Assembly (NCBI GenBank): GCA_947247005.1
Contig: OX365956.1
Coordinates: forward strand, 9,692,089 to 9,756,088
Direction: 5' to 3'
DNA: 64,000 nucleotides
Origin: Spisula solida
Lineage: Eukaryota; Mollusca; Bivalvia; Venerida; Mactridae
Shown: positions 22,440 to 34,149 of the stretch, piece by piece
Position numbering within the stretch: position 1 is the first letter of the stretch
Layout of the letters: each line of letters starts with the position of its first letter
Notes under the pieces: model-generated
The model's input: the letters and a program-made list of their open reading frames with translations, nothing else
The model's database searches: none
What the model was told of the DNA's origin: nothing
Translations under genes and position numbers: made by a program

Positions 22440-22830
22440 AGGCTTGTAGGTGAACAAAATCACGTAACTTTGTGCATTTAAAGCATTTAAAAACATGCTT
22501 AAATTTACTTTCATACGATATAATTCAAAGTTTAAACTTTTCTTACAATTTCGACGGCGTAAAACGCTGTAGGGACGGTCATGGTGGGTTTTAGCGAGAT
22601 CGACCTTTTCTAACGGTCATTTTCATTGGTTAGCGTATAAAAATAAACCAATTATAATAGCTTTCACAAAAATAGGTCATTCGGAACATTTTGACAAACA
22701 TTTGTTTTTCGGCTTAAACGTCTACGTTTTACAAGTTTTAGCTGTTCCAAAAATCGTTTGCAGGGCATATCCATTTATAATGAAATTTTTAAGATATAGC
22801 ATATCAATGTAGACTGCAGATTCTAAATTG
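22440..22830 (+). repeat. Dispersed repeat, module M3 (partial copy)
   Basis: ACAAGTTTTAGCTGTTCCAA, CATATCCATTTATAATGAAA and AGATATAGCATATCAA match 11,090-11,170. The more distal part is weakly similar. Confidence 0.5.
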
Positions 22831-23439
22831 TGCATTGGAAAGTGTATTTGATAGGTGTTGTTCGAAGTTACACATACTGTCTTTCGTTTGACGGGTGGCA
22901 CGATATTCATAACGGAGTGACGATAAAAACATGTAGCTCTACACAGCGCTTTGATTTCACTACTAGTATATATCGCTCTATTTACGTTCTGATACATATC
23001 GCCGCATATTTTGACCCCTTACGAGTACACGTTAGCCAATGAAACAGTCGCCGTAAACGAAATCTCTATTTTTCGCTACACTTATTTACCTAGGTGATGA
23101 CTTAAGTTAGACGTATATTTTCATTATATCTACACATATTTCACAGCATCAGATGTGTGCTGACGGGGTTTAATTAGTAAACATGTCCTTATAATCTATA
23201 CGGGTTGACTGTTTTTGCAGAGGTTTAAATATTTCACGGTTCTATGTGATGGTCATTATTTGTTCCTACCAATATGCATTTATTAAACAACAGAGTTATT
23301 CCTTTACAACGCAAAACAATCGTTGACAACGCATTTAAACCCGTATTTACATATTTACTGATATGAAGTTTGCTGAATAGCGATACGCCGATTGGTTGTT
23401 TATTGGCTGTGGAATTTCCGGGAAAGGGTATACATACAT

Positions 23440-23930
23440 GTAAGATTACGTAAGGTCTGTAGGTCAGACCGGTGCCTTCATGCAAATGAGATATTTGGCC
23501 GGGGTGGCACAACTAGCTTAATGCAAATAAGTAATTTCGCCGGCCGGAGGGAAGTGTCGCCGAAGAAGGTCATTAATTAATAATATTTCTTGATTTCAGT
23601 CTGAATACTGCAGGCTGTATGTAATTAAGAATAAATCACGAGGAGCATGCCCCCTGTAGAACCAATTGGATTACATTTGGCTTACATTTTTATTTACACC
23701 AAACCCGCACCTGCATATCTGTCGATGTACTAGCTTGAACTAGCGACGTCACACTGGGAATTAGCTTTACGCCAATAGGTAATTTTACCGGCCAGTCCAG
23801 CGAGGGTTCTAAGGGGAATTTATGAATGTATCGTATAATTATGTAAATCAAATAAAGTTATATTCGCAACGTAGAGTGAAAAAACATTTTAAACATGTAA
23901 GATAACCCTGTTGAACGCACGCACAGTACT
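23440..23930 (+). repeat. Dispersed repeat, inverted relative of 63,560-64,000
   Basis: ATGCAAATGAGATATTTGGC and ATGCAAATAAGTAATTTCGC (23,480-23,545), then CCAGCGAGGGTTCTAAGGGG and AATTTATGAATGTATCG (23,790-23,833), all recur in reverse complement at 63,840-63,960. Two internal blocks (about 23,520-23,545 and 23,760-23,790) resemble each other, so the copy holds an internal duplication. Confidence 0.65.
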
Positions 23931-24483
23931 GGTCAGGAAGCCGACTTGGTTTGCAAGCGTTAACAGTCACTGCGAAAAACCCCACGGGCGCCTCTTCACA
24001 ATTGGACGGAGTGTTGGCAAGGCGAGGTTCAAAAGGGGGAAATGATAGATGCATCGTTGCAAATAAACAGCCGCTCATAGTGTGGATCCTTAATATTAGA
24101 GCAGCAAAAGCCTGAAAAATGGCTTATTTAAGGAGTAACATTGCAATAAAAAGACACGAACTGAGTCATATACCAAAAATGTTCGGAAGACTTTGAAGTT
24201 TATCAAACAGTGAACTAAAGTTTCTGACCTTGGGAGGATAGTTGGAATAATTCAAGGTCAAGGTCATACTGATAAACAAAATATGATGTAGACCATACTG
24301 TATTTAACATTATACAAGTACTTTTGATTGCATATTTTTTGTTATTGTATTATACTGTCGGTTCAATAAGTAATACTAATGAGGGAACTATCCCACTCAA
24401 AAGAATAGGGGGGTTTACGTTTTATATAGTTAAAGAGACACCTTCAATCAATAGTATAATATTTGAAACTTAGTTTTTCATAA

Positions 24484-24580
24484 TCGTCTCGTTAGTCGAG
24501 TGGATAAGCATGCCGCTGTTATCCAACTGATTTCGTTGAGATTTTGTTCAATCTCGCCACTGGTTCGACACCCATCAAAG
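24484..24580 (+). repeat. tRNA-like SINE head (long variable-arm type)
   Basis: GTTAGTCGAGTGGATAAGC fits box A and GGTTCGACACC fits box B, with extra bases between them as in Leu/Ser-type tRNAs. T-arm and acceptor pairing are poor, so this is a tRNA-derived repeat and not a working tRNA gene. Confidence 0.45.
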
Positions 24581-24862
24581 TAACATAAATTTTTAAGTTT
24601 TTTAAAAGTATCTTATTTTGTATTTGTTAGTAATATTATAATAACGTACGTAGTAAGTATATTTATTGGTGTGTTATTATTTTCATTCTATATCTATCAA
24701 ACTGTATCTTCAATTATTTTTTATCTATCTACAGTACAATAATCATACACTTATATAATATATTCCCTGTAACATAAAATATGTAGCATTTGAAGTATCG
24801 ATTCATTAAAGCAGTAGTATAATATGAAACTTTATATCACGGATACATGCAATAAAAGAAGT

Positions 24863-24948
24863 TGACCGAAGTGGGGATCGAACCTACAACTCAGAATAAA
24901 ATAGAAACTTGGAGAAGTGAGGGTTTATCCACTACACTACCGCGCCTT
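24863..24948 (-). repeat. tRNA-like SINE head, minus strand
   Basis: Minus strand reads GGCGCGGTAGTGTAGTGGAT (box A-like) and GTAGGTTCGATCCCCAC (good box B and T-arm). The 5' and 3' ends do not pair as an acceptor stem. It faces the plus-strand tRNA-like head at 24,484 across about 280 bp. Confidence 0.45.
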
Positions 24949-25419
24949 TGCTATATTGAATGAGATTTGCACACTATTTGATATCGAACCAATATAAAGT
25001 TTACCTGGCGGGCGAGTTTATGTTTATAACCGTTTTCATTTGACTTTGAACGCACTATACATTAATACACAAGTTATTAATGGATGTCCATATTTTGGGT
25101 CCCAAATGTCAAGGTCGTTTCAAGGTCAAAGTAAAAAATATCCAAAATTTACTGTTGATGTAACTTACGCTTTTCCTTGCTTAACGAACAATGTATAAAT
25201 ATGTATTAAGGGCACTTTTTCATAATCTTTTATTCATTATCTCTGAATCCATACCAAATAAGTGTATATTTCATGCCTATACTAATCTGAAATTGTGGTC
25301 AACCACAGTTCAGTAAGTACATATTGTTTCGAACAAACCTATATTCTAAGCGGTATTTGTCATAATGGCATAACATTTGCAGATTTAAATAGATGTATAG
25401 AACTAGTGTTAGGTAATAT

Positions 25420-26823
25420 ATACTCGAGGACAAAAGTTTTGCACGGGTTTTTGATTGTGTGTAACTTTTCCAAATTTGACGTACATGTATTTACAATAAT
25501 TTATTGTGTATCCTGACGTAATTCCGTGTGCCGAGTATAACTTTTATAGTGCGTTGCATTATATCGGTTGGTTAACCACGATGTTCACGATTTTCACGTG
25601 CAACGTGCTACGTGTATACAGAATGTATGTCAGTACATGTTTAGGCCAGTCACATTATTCGCCAACATCATTTCACTTCTGGGTTGACGTCGACGTCACT
25701 ACCAGACTGTCAAATGAGGTGCGTATGCGCGCAGTTGGGCAGCTTCAATGTGGAATTACGGCTGCTCAAGTTGCGAGGATTTTTGGTGTTCACGAGCTCA
25801 ACTATAAGATGTCTAAGACAACGTTACGGTTGCACCGCCAGTTCCACGTGAAACCACTCGTCAACAGGACAGACAAATTGTTCTAACTCATTTACGAAGG
25901 CGCTTTGAGACTCCTAAGCAGACTGACAGGAACACGCGAGGTCGAACTCGTCTCCGAGTAAGCGCTCGTACTATTCGAGGTCGGCTACGTGAAGTTGGAG
26001 TACGTGCAAGACGTCCATATTGTGGTGCTCGTTTGCCCCCTATTCATCGACGCAATCGTACACAATGGGCTAGACGACATCTAAGATGGTCATTACGTCG
26101 TAGGCAACAAGTTCTGTTCACTGACGAGTGCAAATTTCAAGTTGATTTAAATGATCGACGTCAGTGCGTCTACCGACGTCGTAATGAAAGGTTCGCCGAT
26201 GCCTGTGTCAGGGAACGAAACCGTTTTGGTGGCCCAAGTACCATGGTGTGGGCTGGAATAACCTATCATGGTAAAACACAATTGTATAACGTTAGAGGGA
26301 CTGGAGGTCGTGGAGATACAGCTCAGCGTTATGTTGATGAAGTTTTACGTCCAGTTGTTATCCCTTTTATACAAATAAACCCTGGACTTGAGCTGCAACA
26401 AGATAATGTACGACCTCATACGGCGAGGCTGACGATGAATTTCTTGCATAACAGCAACGCTGGAGTTATGCCATGGCCAGCGATGAGCCCAGATATGAAC
26501 CCAATCGAGCATGTCTGGGCCTACCTGAAACGAAAAATGCACGATAACAATTTTCAGAACGTCGCAGAATTAAGGAACTTTGTGAGCCGAGAATGGGCTG
26601 CTTTGCCACAACGATTCCTGGAAGAGGCTATAGTGTCTTCTGTGCGGCGGAGATGTGTAACTTGCTTATCTAGACAGTTTAAGTCACCCATTTCAACCAC
26701 ATGAATAGTTTTATCTGACGTTGTGAAGAAGAACATACAAATGCATCAATGGTTTAATGTCAATACCTGACAACGTGTGGTTAAAAATGAGACAAGGGGC
26801 GTTTAATTTTCTTGGTCGGTACT
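25420..26823 (+). mobile_element. Tc1-like DNA transposon, about 1.4 kb
   Basis: The transposase at 25,690-26,704 is flanked by TA-rich borders. The left end begins near TATACTCGAGGACAAAAGTT and the right end closes near TTCTTGGTCGGTAC. The two ends are only loosely complementary by eye, so the exact TIRs are uncertain. The length is typical of Tc1 elements. Confidence 0.65.
25690..26704 (+). pseudogene. Tc1 transposase: intact DD34E catalytic domain, broken N-terminal region
   Basis: DNA-cutting and strand-transfer enzyme of a Tc1 element. The N-terminal helix-turn-helix (LSNEVRMRAVGQLQCGITAA, QVARIFGV) is in one frame up to about 25,845. The linker that normally carries a GRPR-type motif is missing and the frame shifts; the second frame, open from about 25,855, starts TTRQQDRQIVLTHLRRRFE. 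Catalytic residues are all present: FTDECKF (first Asp), LELQQDNVRPH (second Asp) and DMNPIEHVW (Glu), with exactly 34 residues between the second Asp and the Glu. The catalytic part from 26,033 has its own Met but lacks DNA binding. The copy looks young except for that lesion. Confidence 0.9.
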
Positions 26824-27229
26824 GTGTTGGGCACTTCTTCGTTTTAAGATTTCTTACAGCTAAAGCGGGGCAATATAGTCCTTTTGCTGTGGAAACTGGG
26901 TCATTCAGATAGTTAGTAGGTCATCCGACTATACGGGCCTTTCAACGTTTTAATACTGTTATTTAACTTTTGAGACTAAAGGCTGCTATAACTATGTAGT
27001 TCAGCAGTTTTACTGTTGTTACTAGGTCATCCAGCGTAGGCATTCCGCCTTTTGGTTGCTGTATATTTTCTACTGGGTCATTCAGCTAGTTATAATTTAT
27101 TATACTTTTCGACAGCTTGGACTTGGGCGGATCTGCGCTTGTTTAGTTGGGCATTGTGCTTTGTGTGTTTTTAATGTTTTCTGTGCTCGGCTGGTAAGTT
27201 GAGTGCTGACTTCCCTGTCTGACTTAATA

Positions 27230-29400
27230 TACTCTTTTTGGTAGGCAGTTTCTGGTATTCCATGGCTCTATGAAAGGATGTACCAGGCATAGCTTTTTAA
27301 TAAATGAAGCCATAAATGACTGTTTCATACAATTTTTAGTAGCTCATACAGCAATAAAAGCCAGTATAAGGAAATGTTTGGTACCACATTGAACCATTTA
27401 AGGATGTTTCAGGCAGTGTTAGATATCCAAAGGAACAATGTTAAGCTGTTCCTAGCAGTTGTACAAGGTTGGAATGTTAAACAGTTGTTGGTACCCCATG
27501 GTGCTACAAAATGCTGTTAGATAGTTGTTGGTATCCCATGGAGCTATGAAATCCTATGTTGGACAGTTGTGAGTACCCCATGGTGCTATGGAATGCTGTG
27601 TTAGACAGTTATTGGTACCCAATACACACTATAAAATGCTGTGTTAGACAGTTGTGGGTACCCAATGACACTATAAAATGATGTGTAAGACAGTTGTTGG
27701 TACCCCATGGCACTATAAAATACTATGTAAGACAGTTGTTGGTACCCCATGGTGCTATGAAATGCTGCGTTAGACAGTTGTTGGTAACCAATGGCACTAT
27801 AAATGCCGCGTTAGACAGTTGTTGATACCCCATGGCTCTATGAAATGCTGTGTTAGACAGTTGTTGGTACCCCCATTGCTCTATGAAATGCTGTGTTACA
27901 GTACCATGGTGCTATGGAATGCTGTGTTAGACAGTTGTTGGTACCCCATGGCTCTATAAAATGCTGTGTTAGACCGTTGTTGGTACCCCATGGCTCTATG
28001 AAATGTTGTTGGTACCCCATGGCACTATAAAATGCTGTGTTAGACTGTTGTGGGTACTCCATGGTGCTATGTAATGCTGTGTTAGACATTTATTGGTATC
28101 CCATGTAGCTATAAAATGATATGTTAGACAGTTGTTGGTACCCCATGGTGCTATAAAATGCTATGTTAGACAGTTGTTGGTATCCCATGGTGCTATAAAA
28201 TGCTATGTTAGACAGTTGTTGGTATCCCATGGAGCTATGAAATGCAGTTTTAGACAGTTGTTGGTACCCCATGGCACTATAAAATGCAATGTTAGACTGT
28301 TGTTGGTACCCCATGGTGCTATGTAATGCCGTGTTAGACATTTATTGGTATTCCATGTAGCTATACAATGATATGTTAGACATTTATTGGTACCCCATGG
28401 CTCTATAAAATGCTGTGTTAGACCGTTGTTGGTACCCCATGGCTCTATGAAATGTTGTTGGTACCCCATGGCACTATAAAATGCTGTGTTAGACTGTTGT
28501 GGGTACTCCATGGTGCTATGTAATGCTGTGTTAGACATTTATTGGTATCCCATGTAGCTATAAAATGATATGTTAGACAGTTGTTGGTACCCCATGGTGC
28601 TATAAAATGCTATGTTAGACAGTTGTTGGTATCCCATGGTGCTATAAAATGCTATGTTAGACAGTTGTTGGTATCCCATGGAGCTATGAAATGCAGTTTT
28701 AGACAGTTGTTGGTACCCCATGGCACTATAAAATGCAATGTTAGACTGTTGTTGGTACCCCATGGCACTATAAAATGCAATGTTAGACAGTTGTTGGTAC
28801 CCCATGGCACTATAAAATGCAATGTTAGACTGTTGTTGGTACTCCATGGCATTATAAAATGCAATGTTAGACTGTTGTTGGTACCCCATGGCACTATAAA
28901 ATGCAATGTTAGACTGTTGTGGGTACTCCATGGTGCTATGTAATGCCGTGTTAGACATTTATTGGTATTCCATGTAGCTATACAATGATATGTTAGACAT
29001 TTATTGGTACCCCATGGTGCTATAAAATGCTATGTTAGACAGTTGTTGGTACCCAATGGTGCTATAAAATGATATGTTAGACAGTTGTTGGTACCCTATG
29101 GTGCTATAAAATGCTATGTTAGACAGTTGTTGGTACCCCACGGTGCTATGAAATGCTGTGTTAGACAGTTGTTGGTACCCCATGACGATATAAAATGCTG
29201 TGTAAGACAGTTGTTGGTACCCCATACAGCCATGAAATACTGTGATAGACAGTTGTTGGTGTCCCATAGAGACATGAAATGCTGTGCAAGACAGTTGTTG
29301 GTACCCCGTGTTGTCATGAGAGACAGTGTCATACATTATTAGATATCCCACTGAACACTGGATGACTGTGCCAGACAGTTGTAGATGCCCCATGGAACGA
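27230..29400. repeat. 42-bp minisatellite array with a 449-bp higher-order duplication
   Basis: The unit is about 42 bp, typified by TTAGACAGTTGTTGGTACCC plus CATGGTGCTATAAAATGCTG. It is regular from about 27,480 to 29,310 and degenerate outside. Since 42 is 14 codons, several frames on both strands stay open for up to 170 residues; these are arithmetic side effects, not genes. A block starting near 27,945 (irregular units with GACCG, GACTGTTGTGGG and TTTATTGG variants) repeats in the same order 449 bp downstream, marking a recent multi-unit duplication. Some units are shortened (for example AAATGTTGTTGG at 28,000 and 28,449). Confidence 0.92.
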
Positions 29401-29589
29401 AGAATAGCAATACTAGGTGATGATCTTATACTTCTGTGGCTAGTAATAGCTGTATTTTGTAGTGTTGAGTATTCCAAAAAGTAGAAATCTCTATCTGGAC
29501 CTTTTACTCTGCACAACCTTTAAACATTCATGTTCCTTACGCTTGAGAGAAACATTAGAAGCATTTGTTGACACATTTTCTTGATTATG

Positions 29590-30010
29590 ACTATTGCTAT
29601 TGGGATTTGAAATTAATCAACTGCAATGAATGTTATAAAAGTGGGTGGGGTAATTTTTAATTACAGCTAGTTGCTACTTAAATCTCTAATTTTCCCTTTG
29701 AATTGGTACATTTCAAATCATATTGACTCGAAATCGACTTCCATGTGTAAATGTATGTGTTTAAGCATCATTTCTACAACTGGTACATTCGATATCTAGT
29801 GTATACCCATTTTTTGTACTTTTTTACCATTTGACCTTGAAATGACCTTGACCTTCATTCATGATGACCTCAATAAATGACCCTTATCATTGGCAGTATT
29901 AGAACTTTATATTCAGTCAAACATTCGATAATGATAATACAAATACTACAGGCTATTATGTGTAAATCAACTACATTTAATGTTTTGAAAGGGGGTGGGG
30001 TAATCACTGT
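29590..30010 (+). repeat. Duplicated block with GTGGGGTAAT and TGACCTTGA motifs
   Basis: 29,605-29,665 (CAACTGCAATGAATGTTATA, GTGGGTGGGGTAAT) resembles 29,945-30,005 (CAACTACATTTAATGTTTTG, GGGGGTGGGGTAAT). Between them lies TGACCTTGAAATGACCTTGA, a word also found in reverse around 39,480-39,520. Confidence 0.5.
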
Positions 30011-30062
30011 CGTGTAACTGCGCCGGACGGAATTTTCCGTGTGCCGGTCGAGACACACCAAG

Positions 30063-30088
30063 ATGGCGGACAGTTTGACAGCGGAAAG
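30063..30088 (+). CDS. Candidate first coding exon of an unidentified host gene
   Basis: ATGGCGGACAGTTTGACAGC opens MADSLTAE and ends GGAAAG|GTAGGC, a plausible donor, leaving a phase-2 junction. The start context AAGATGGCGGAC matches the YY1 motif often found at or just inside metazoan 5' ends, where it overlaps the initiator ATG. The surrounding 30,010-30,090 is CpG-richer than the flanks. No downstream exon could be identified, so the product is unknown. It could also be a repeat-borne motif, since GCGCCGG, CCGGTTGG and GAGACACACC recur at 30,430-30,540. Confidence 0.35.
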
Positions 30089-30089
30089 G

Positions 30090-31090
30090 TAGGCGCTTGT
30101 TTCTTCACTTCTTCTAGTATTTTATATTGCTTTTATTTTTAAATTTTTGTTGGATACGCTGCAGCTAGTATTGCCACGTTCATCGATGCAGGTGCCATGT
30201 CTGTATTGTAGTATTATCCAACAAAACCGTGTTTAAACCTGAAAATTTCACGAAGTTGAAAAATGAATCGAGAACTGCAGTTTTATCCGGTCATATTGTC
30301 GCACATACCGTGTTCTATAAATGGTCACTTTGTCAAATGCCCTAGAATCAGACCCCCTTGACCATATATGTGCAATCTTGTTGATTACTGACTTGCAAGC
30401 GTCAAAAATAGCATTCTTTAGATTTGCTCAGCGCCGGTAGGAACACCACGCACCGGTTGGAATTCTCCGGACAATATCAGTTAAAAAGTAGCAACGGTTT
30501 GGACAAATACGCTTATTTGGCAACGGTTGAGACACACCTTTGTATCGTTTAAAGCTCAATGCCGACATAGGTTATATTCATCGCCTTAATTCACTTATCG
30601 TTGTTAAATTTAGATAATAGGCATTGTTACTCGTACAAAAGTAGTAATTCATCTTTTTACATATCGTTTGACACAGCCACCCATGAAACCGTTGATCATC
30701 TAGTTGTTAACCATTCAGACCAATTACACTTGTGTACTATATAACTGTCAACAGTCGAGTTCGAGCCTACTTGGAACAGCAATGACATCCAAACAACGAA
30801 CTTTACAGTTATACATGCCGATATCCTAGGACAAAAATGGAAAATTGGATTGGAAAAACTAGAACCTACGTCTTTCGCTTGCATTATTTAGACAGCGACA
30901 TTATAACATTGTATGTCAATGTTGACATGTGCATGGTGGGTCACTGTAGGTTTGACAGTTGAGTATGTTGGACACATTTCATGTGGTGTGGGGGATGATC
31001 TTACATAATACCAGGAAGCTTGAACATTTGGTTACACCGATCTCTGTATAATACATGTCTGGCTATACCCTTTATAACCCAAGCAAAGTT
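30090..31090. other. No gene recognised
   Basis: Contains a second CpG-richer patch at 30,425-30,540 (GCGCCGGTAGG, GCACCGGTTGGAATTC) that echoes 30,015-30,060. No exon supported. Confidence 0.4.
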
Positions 31091-31091
31091 G

Positions 31092-31223
31092 TGTTAAGAT
31101 CAGTTGAAATTGGAGCGCCGAGTCATGAGTGGAGCTCTGAGTTAGAGAGGAGCGTATGTACTGAATAAACGTTGAAACTGCTATACTGTTGAGTGATTAC
31201 TTTAGCCATATTACGCTACAACA
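31092..31223 (+). mobile_element. Possible solo LTR of a Gypsy-type retrotransposon
   Basis: The stretch begins TGTTAAGATCAG and ends TTACGCTACAACA, that is TG...CA, with GGAGCTCTGAGTTAGAGAGG and an AATAAA (31,164) placed as in the R region of LTRs. No primer-binding site follows and no polypurine tract precedes it, so at most a solo LTR. No target-site duplication could be confirmed, and the left boundary may be farther upstream. Confidence 0.35.
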
Positions 31224-31329
31224 TGTTTGATACAAAAATTACTTATGAGCACTGATTTCAGAAGGTATCGATTGAAGATGCAATTTTCTTTTCAACTATT
31301 AGTTATTCATGTGCACAAACGATCAAATA

Positions 31330-31512
31330 TAACAACGCCAGCCTATTTAGAACCAGACACATTAGCAAGTGATGAGCAAACACAAAATTACTATGAAAAC
31401 GTGGACTATATCAACCAACTTCAAGACATAATTCCTCTTCGACAGCATTGTGTCCAGTGTAGTAGGCCTTGGGTTCGAACCCCGGGCCGCGTCATATCAA
31501 ACACGAAATAAA
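31330..31512 (+). repeat. SINE 3' part; upstream open segment of unknown nature
   Basis: GGGTTCGAACCCCGGGCCGC (box B/T-arm) followed by GTCATATCAAACACGAAATA matches the tail of the tRNA-derived SINE at 63,175-63,245 (opposite strand). Just upstream, 31,335-31,430 is open and reads AYLEPDTLASDEQTQNYYEN, which looks like a tyrosine-rich receptor tail; I cannot support it as an exon. Confidence 0.5.
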
Positions 31513-31519
31513 AAATAAG

Positions 31520-33280
31520 ACAGTTGGTTTATTATTTGGAATGGATTACATACGCGATATTCTGACAAAGTTCAGGGGTGTCAAACAATACGTATCCCCT
31601 TGTTGGCGGCATATCATTCCTTAATATCGTTATTTACGTTCTGATTCATGTATATGATCAAATGACGTTCAAATAAATGATAAAATTATAACTATTGAAA
31701 GTTGTTGAAGAACCTGTTGTTGTTACAATTGTTATATTATCTGCAATGTGTACTAAAGACGTACAGTGTATCTAGAATCACACATTCTAGTCATAGTGGC
31801 AATTTGTGTAACAGTCATGATAATAACATAAGTTACGTGTTTAAATATCAAGAATAGCATTACATGTTTATCAATATTATTATTAATTTGTATTATGATG
31901 CACAATGAACAGTGAAATGTAGTTAATGGATTGACCTGTATAATGAACCGGAGTATCCGTTTGCAAATAAATTGAATTTACATTTGGATGTGTCAATTAC
32001 TGTGTAAGTGTATTTTTATTGTGTATTGGTACAGTGAAACCTGTCTAAAAGACCACACAGGAAACAACTAAAATGACCTTAGCTGACAGGTTACTCTTGA
32101 TATATTCAATATAAATGACCTGATGGAAGATAATGTTGAAGGTCTTTGCAAACTAATTTAGTAAGAGTAGTCACCTGCTTTGTTATCAGAGATATGGTCT
32201 TTAACTCAGGTTTGACTGTACTTAAAAACACATGCAAGTACAGTGTATAACTCCAATGCGATAATCTGCAATGTCAATATAAACATAAATCACTGACCAT
32301 TACATCGATTTGGGTAGAGCAGAGGTATGTATTTTCTATTCAAACATTTTCACCAAGTGCACTTGCATGAAACATCTTAGCGTAAAGGAATAGGTGATCG
32401 CCTAACAATTTGCGATCTGCGTTCGATTCTTCGTGCCATTCGTTTTTTCCTTTTATGTAATTACTTATAAATATGATACATGCACATGCAATTACTTTTA
32501 TAGTCGTACAGGAGAGATCATGTTTGTATACAAAGGGATTAATACCACCAGTTAGCTATTGGTAAATGGTTTTTATGTAAGTACAGGGCTTTTTTCACTA
32601 TATACAAGGGGCCTATATTTGGCCCCTTCACAATTTGCTATAGGCCCCTTTCACAAACCTAAAAGGTCCCTTAATTCCCAATTAGAATTTGCGTCATGGG
32701 TTTTGTAAAATCAACTTCACAAAGCACCAAACAAACAAATCACAGATAACAGTCATATATTCCTTTTCAGGACTTGATATAAAGTATTATATCATAGATA
32801 CATGCATGTTTGGGAAAAGTTGACAAAAAATGAACTAACATCTGAAAAATTTTGTATCATAATTTGATGATTTATCGCATTAAGTTTTTCACAATTTGAA
32901 AAGTTTCCGCGCCTACTTTTTCACAATTTTGAGAATTTTCGCGCTAAATGCAATGTGAATTTCTCTCATGGACGTTAAAGGACAAGTTACTGCTACATTT
33001 TGTAGTCAATACAATGAATAAATTCGTTTGCGTGATATTACAGCTATTAATTGATGACTATGTATAAACTATTTACATTTTTTTGGATGGGTAATGTTCG
33101 TAATTGAAATAAAAAGTATATTTCTGTTTTAATAATAATTGCTGATCCCTTTGACCGTAGACTTGCTGAGGTGTCTATTTTTCTTTTCTTCAAAACTACT
33201 GAACTGATCGCTAGTTTAATTCGTTTACAAATGACATTTTTAATTGCTTAGGATAGCATTTCATTGACACATATTTTTAA
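31520..33280. other. No gene recognised
   Basis: AT-rich. Short repeat words GGGGCCTATATTTGGCCCC (32,608) and TTTTTCACAATTT (32,890, 32,918) recur. A tRNA-like reading at 32,375-32,450 was too weak to call. Confidence 0.4.
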
Positions 33281-33284
33281 AGCA

Positions 33285-34140
33285 GATATATATATTCTTT
33301 ATTTCGTCTCATTTATGTACATACATATAACATACGACATAAGCAGAACAGATAAAATGTACATAACCATTCAGTTATGAATTATAAGAGACAATTATCA
33401 AATCTTAAAATAATCTGATTATCATAAAATCACTATATGACTAGCTTGTACTATGAACTGTCCTATAAACAGTGCTATATCACTATTTATAAACAAAAAA
33501 CATTAATTTATATACAAAATTAAAACTAAGAGAATGTTGTTAATACGTTGAATTAAAATATAGTTAAATTTTTAATTTAAGAAACTGAGATTTGTAAATG
33601 AGGCACTAATGCGCTAATTAAAAAATAGTATTAATAGATCATTTATCACCCCGGTCAGACCGTAGATGAACTGATTAACAACATTCCCTTAGATGTCAAT
33701 AAAACTGGCAATAATTAATAAGATAGTATGAATACATTATTTACACAGATAAAAATGTCGTCTTTGTAAAATCATAAAACAGGTTTTGGCGCAAATTCTT
33801 AAAGCGTTTTTCTCAGTAAAAAGAACCCTTAGTTTCATTAAATCATTCAGAGAATAAAAATCAGGACAAATAGTTGCGACCTGTTCATACAAGGTATTTC
33901 TTAAATCTGTGTATAAATCACAACTTAAAAGAACATGAGCTTCATCTTCTAAAACTTGACAATTTTGACAAATGCGTTCCGTTAATGGCAAGCCTTCATA
34001 CCGCCCTGTCTCAATGCGTATGATGCACTCAGATGTTTTCGCGTGAAAACAATTATATAGGGTTTCATATGATTTTTCTTATTTATCGAAAATAAATTGC
34101 CGAAATTCACAAAGTTTAGTATCGCCTGGAATAATTATTG
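33285..34140 (-). pseudogene. 3' end of a second zinc-knuckle non-LTR retrotransposon
   Basis: Minus strand, from about 34,140: KLCEFRQFIFDK, one in-frame stop, then YNCFHAKTSECIIRIETGRY, EGLPLTERICQNC and HVLLSCDLY, ending at 33,737. This is the same C-terminal module as at 1773-2250 (IETGR, CQxC, H..L.C) but clearly a different family by sequence. The RT core is absent (5'-truncated). The 3'UTR runs to about 33,285 and ends AATAAAGAATATATATATC. Confidence 0.8.
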
Positions 34141-34149
34141 TCTATCAAT

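Noticed and set aside
24863..24948. Functional tRNA gene on the minus strand
   Set aside because: Good T-arm and box B but no acceptor pairing; better read as a SINE head.
27853..29516. Long open frames on both strands (up to 171 residues)
   Set aside because: They follow from the 42-bp unit (14 codons without stops) and are not conserved as a protein.
31227..31511. 94-residue frame with a tyrosine-rich stretch as a receptor tail exon
   Set aside because: It runs into a SINE and has no clear acceptor with matching phase; kept only as a remark.
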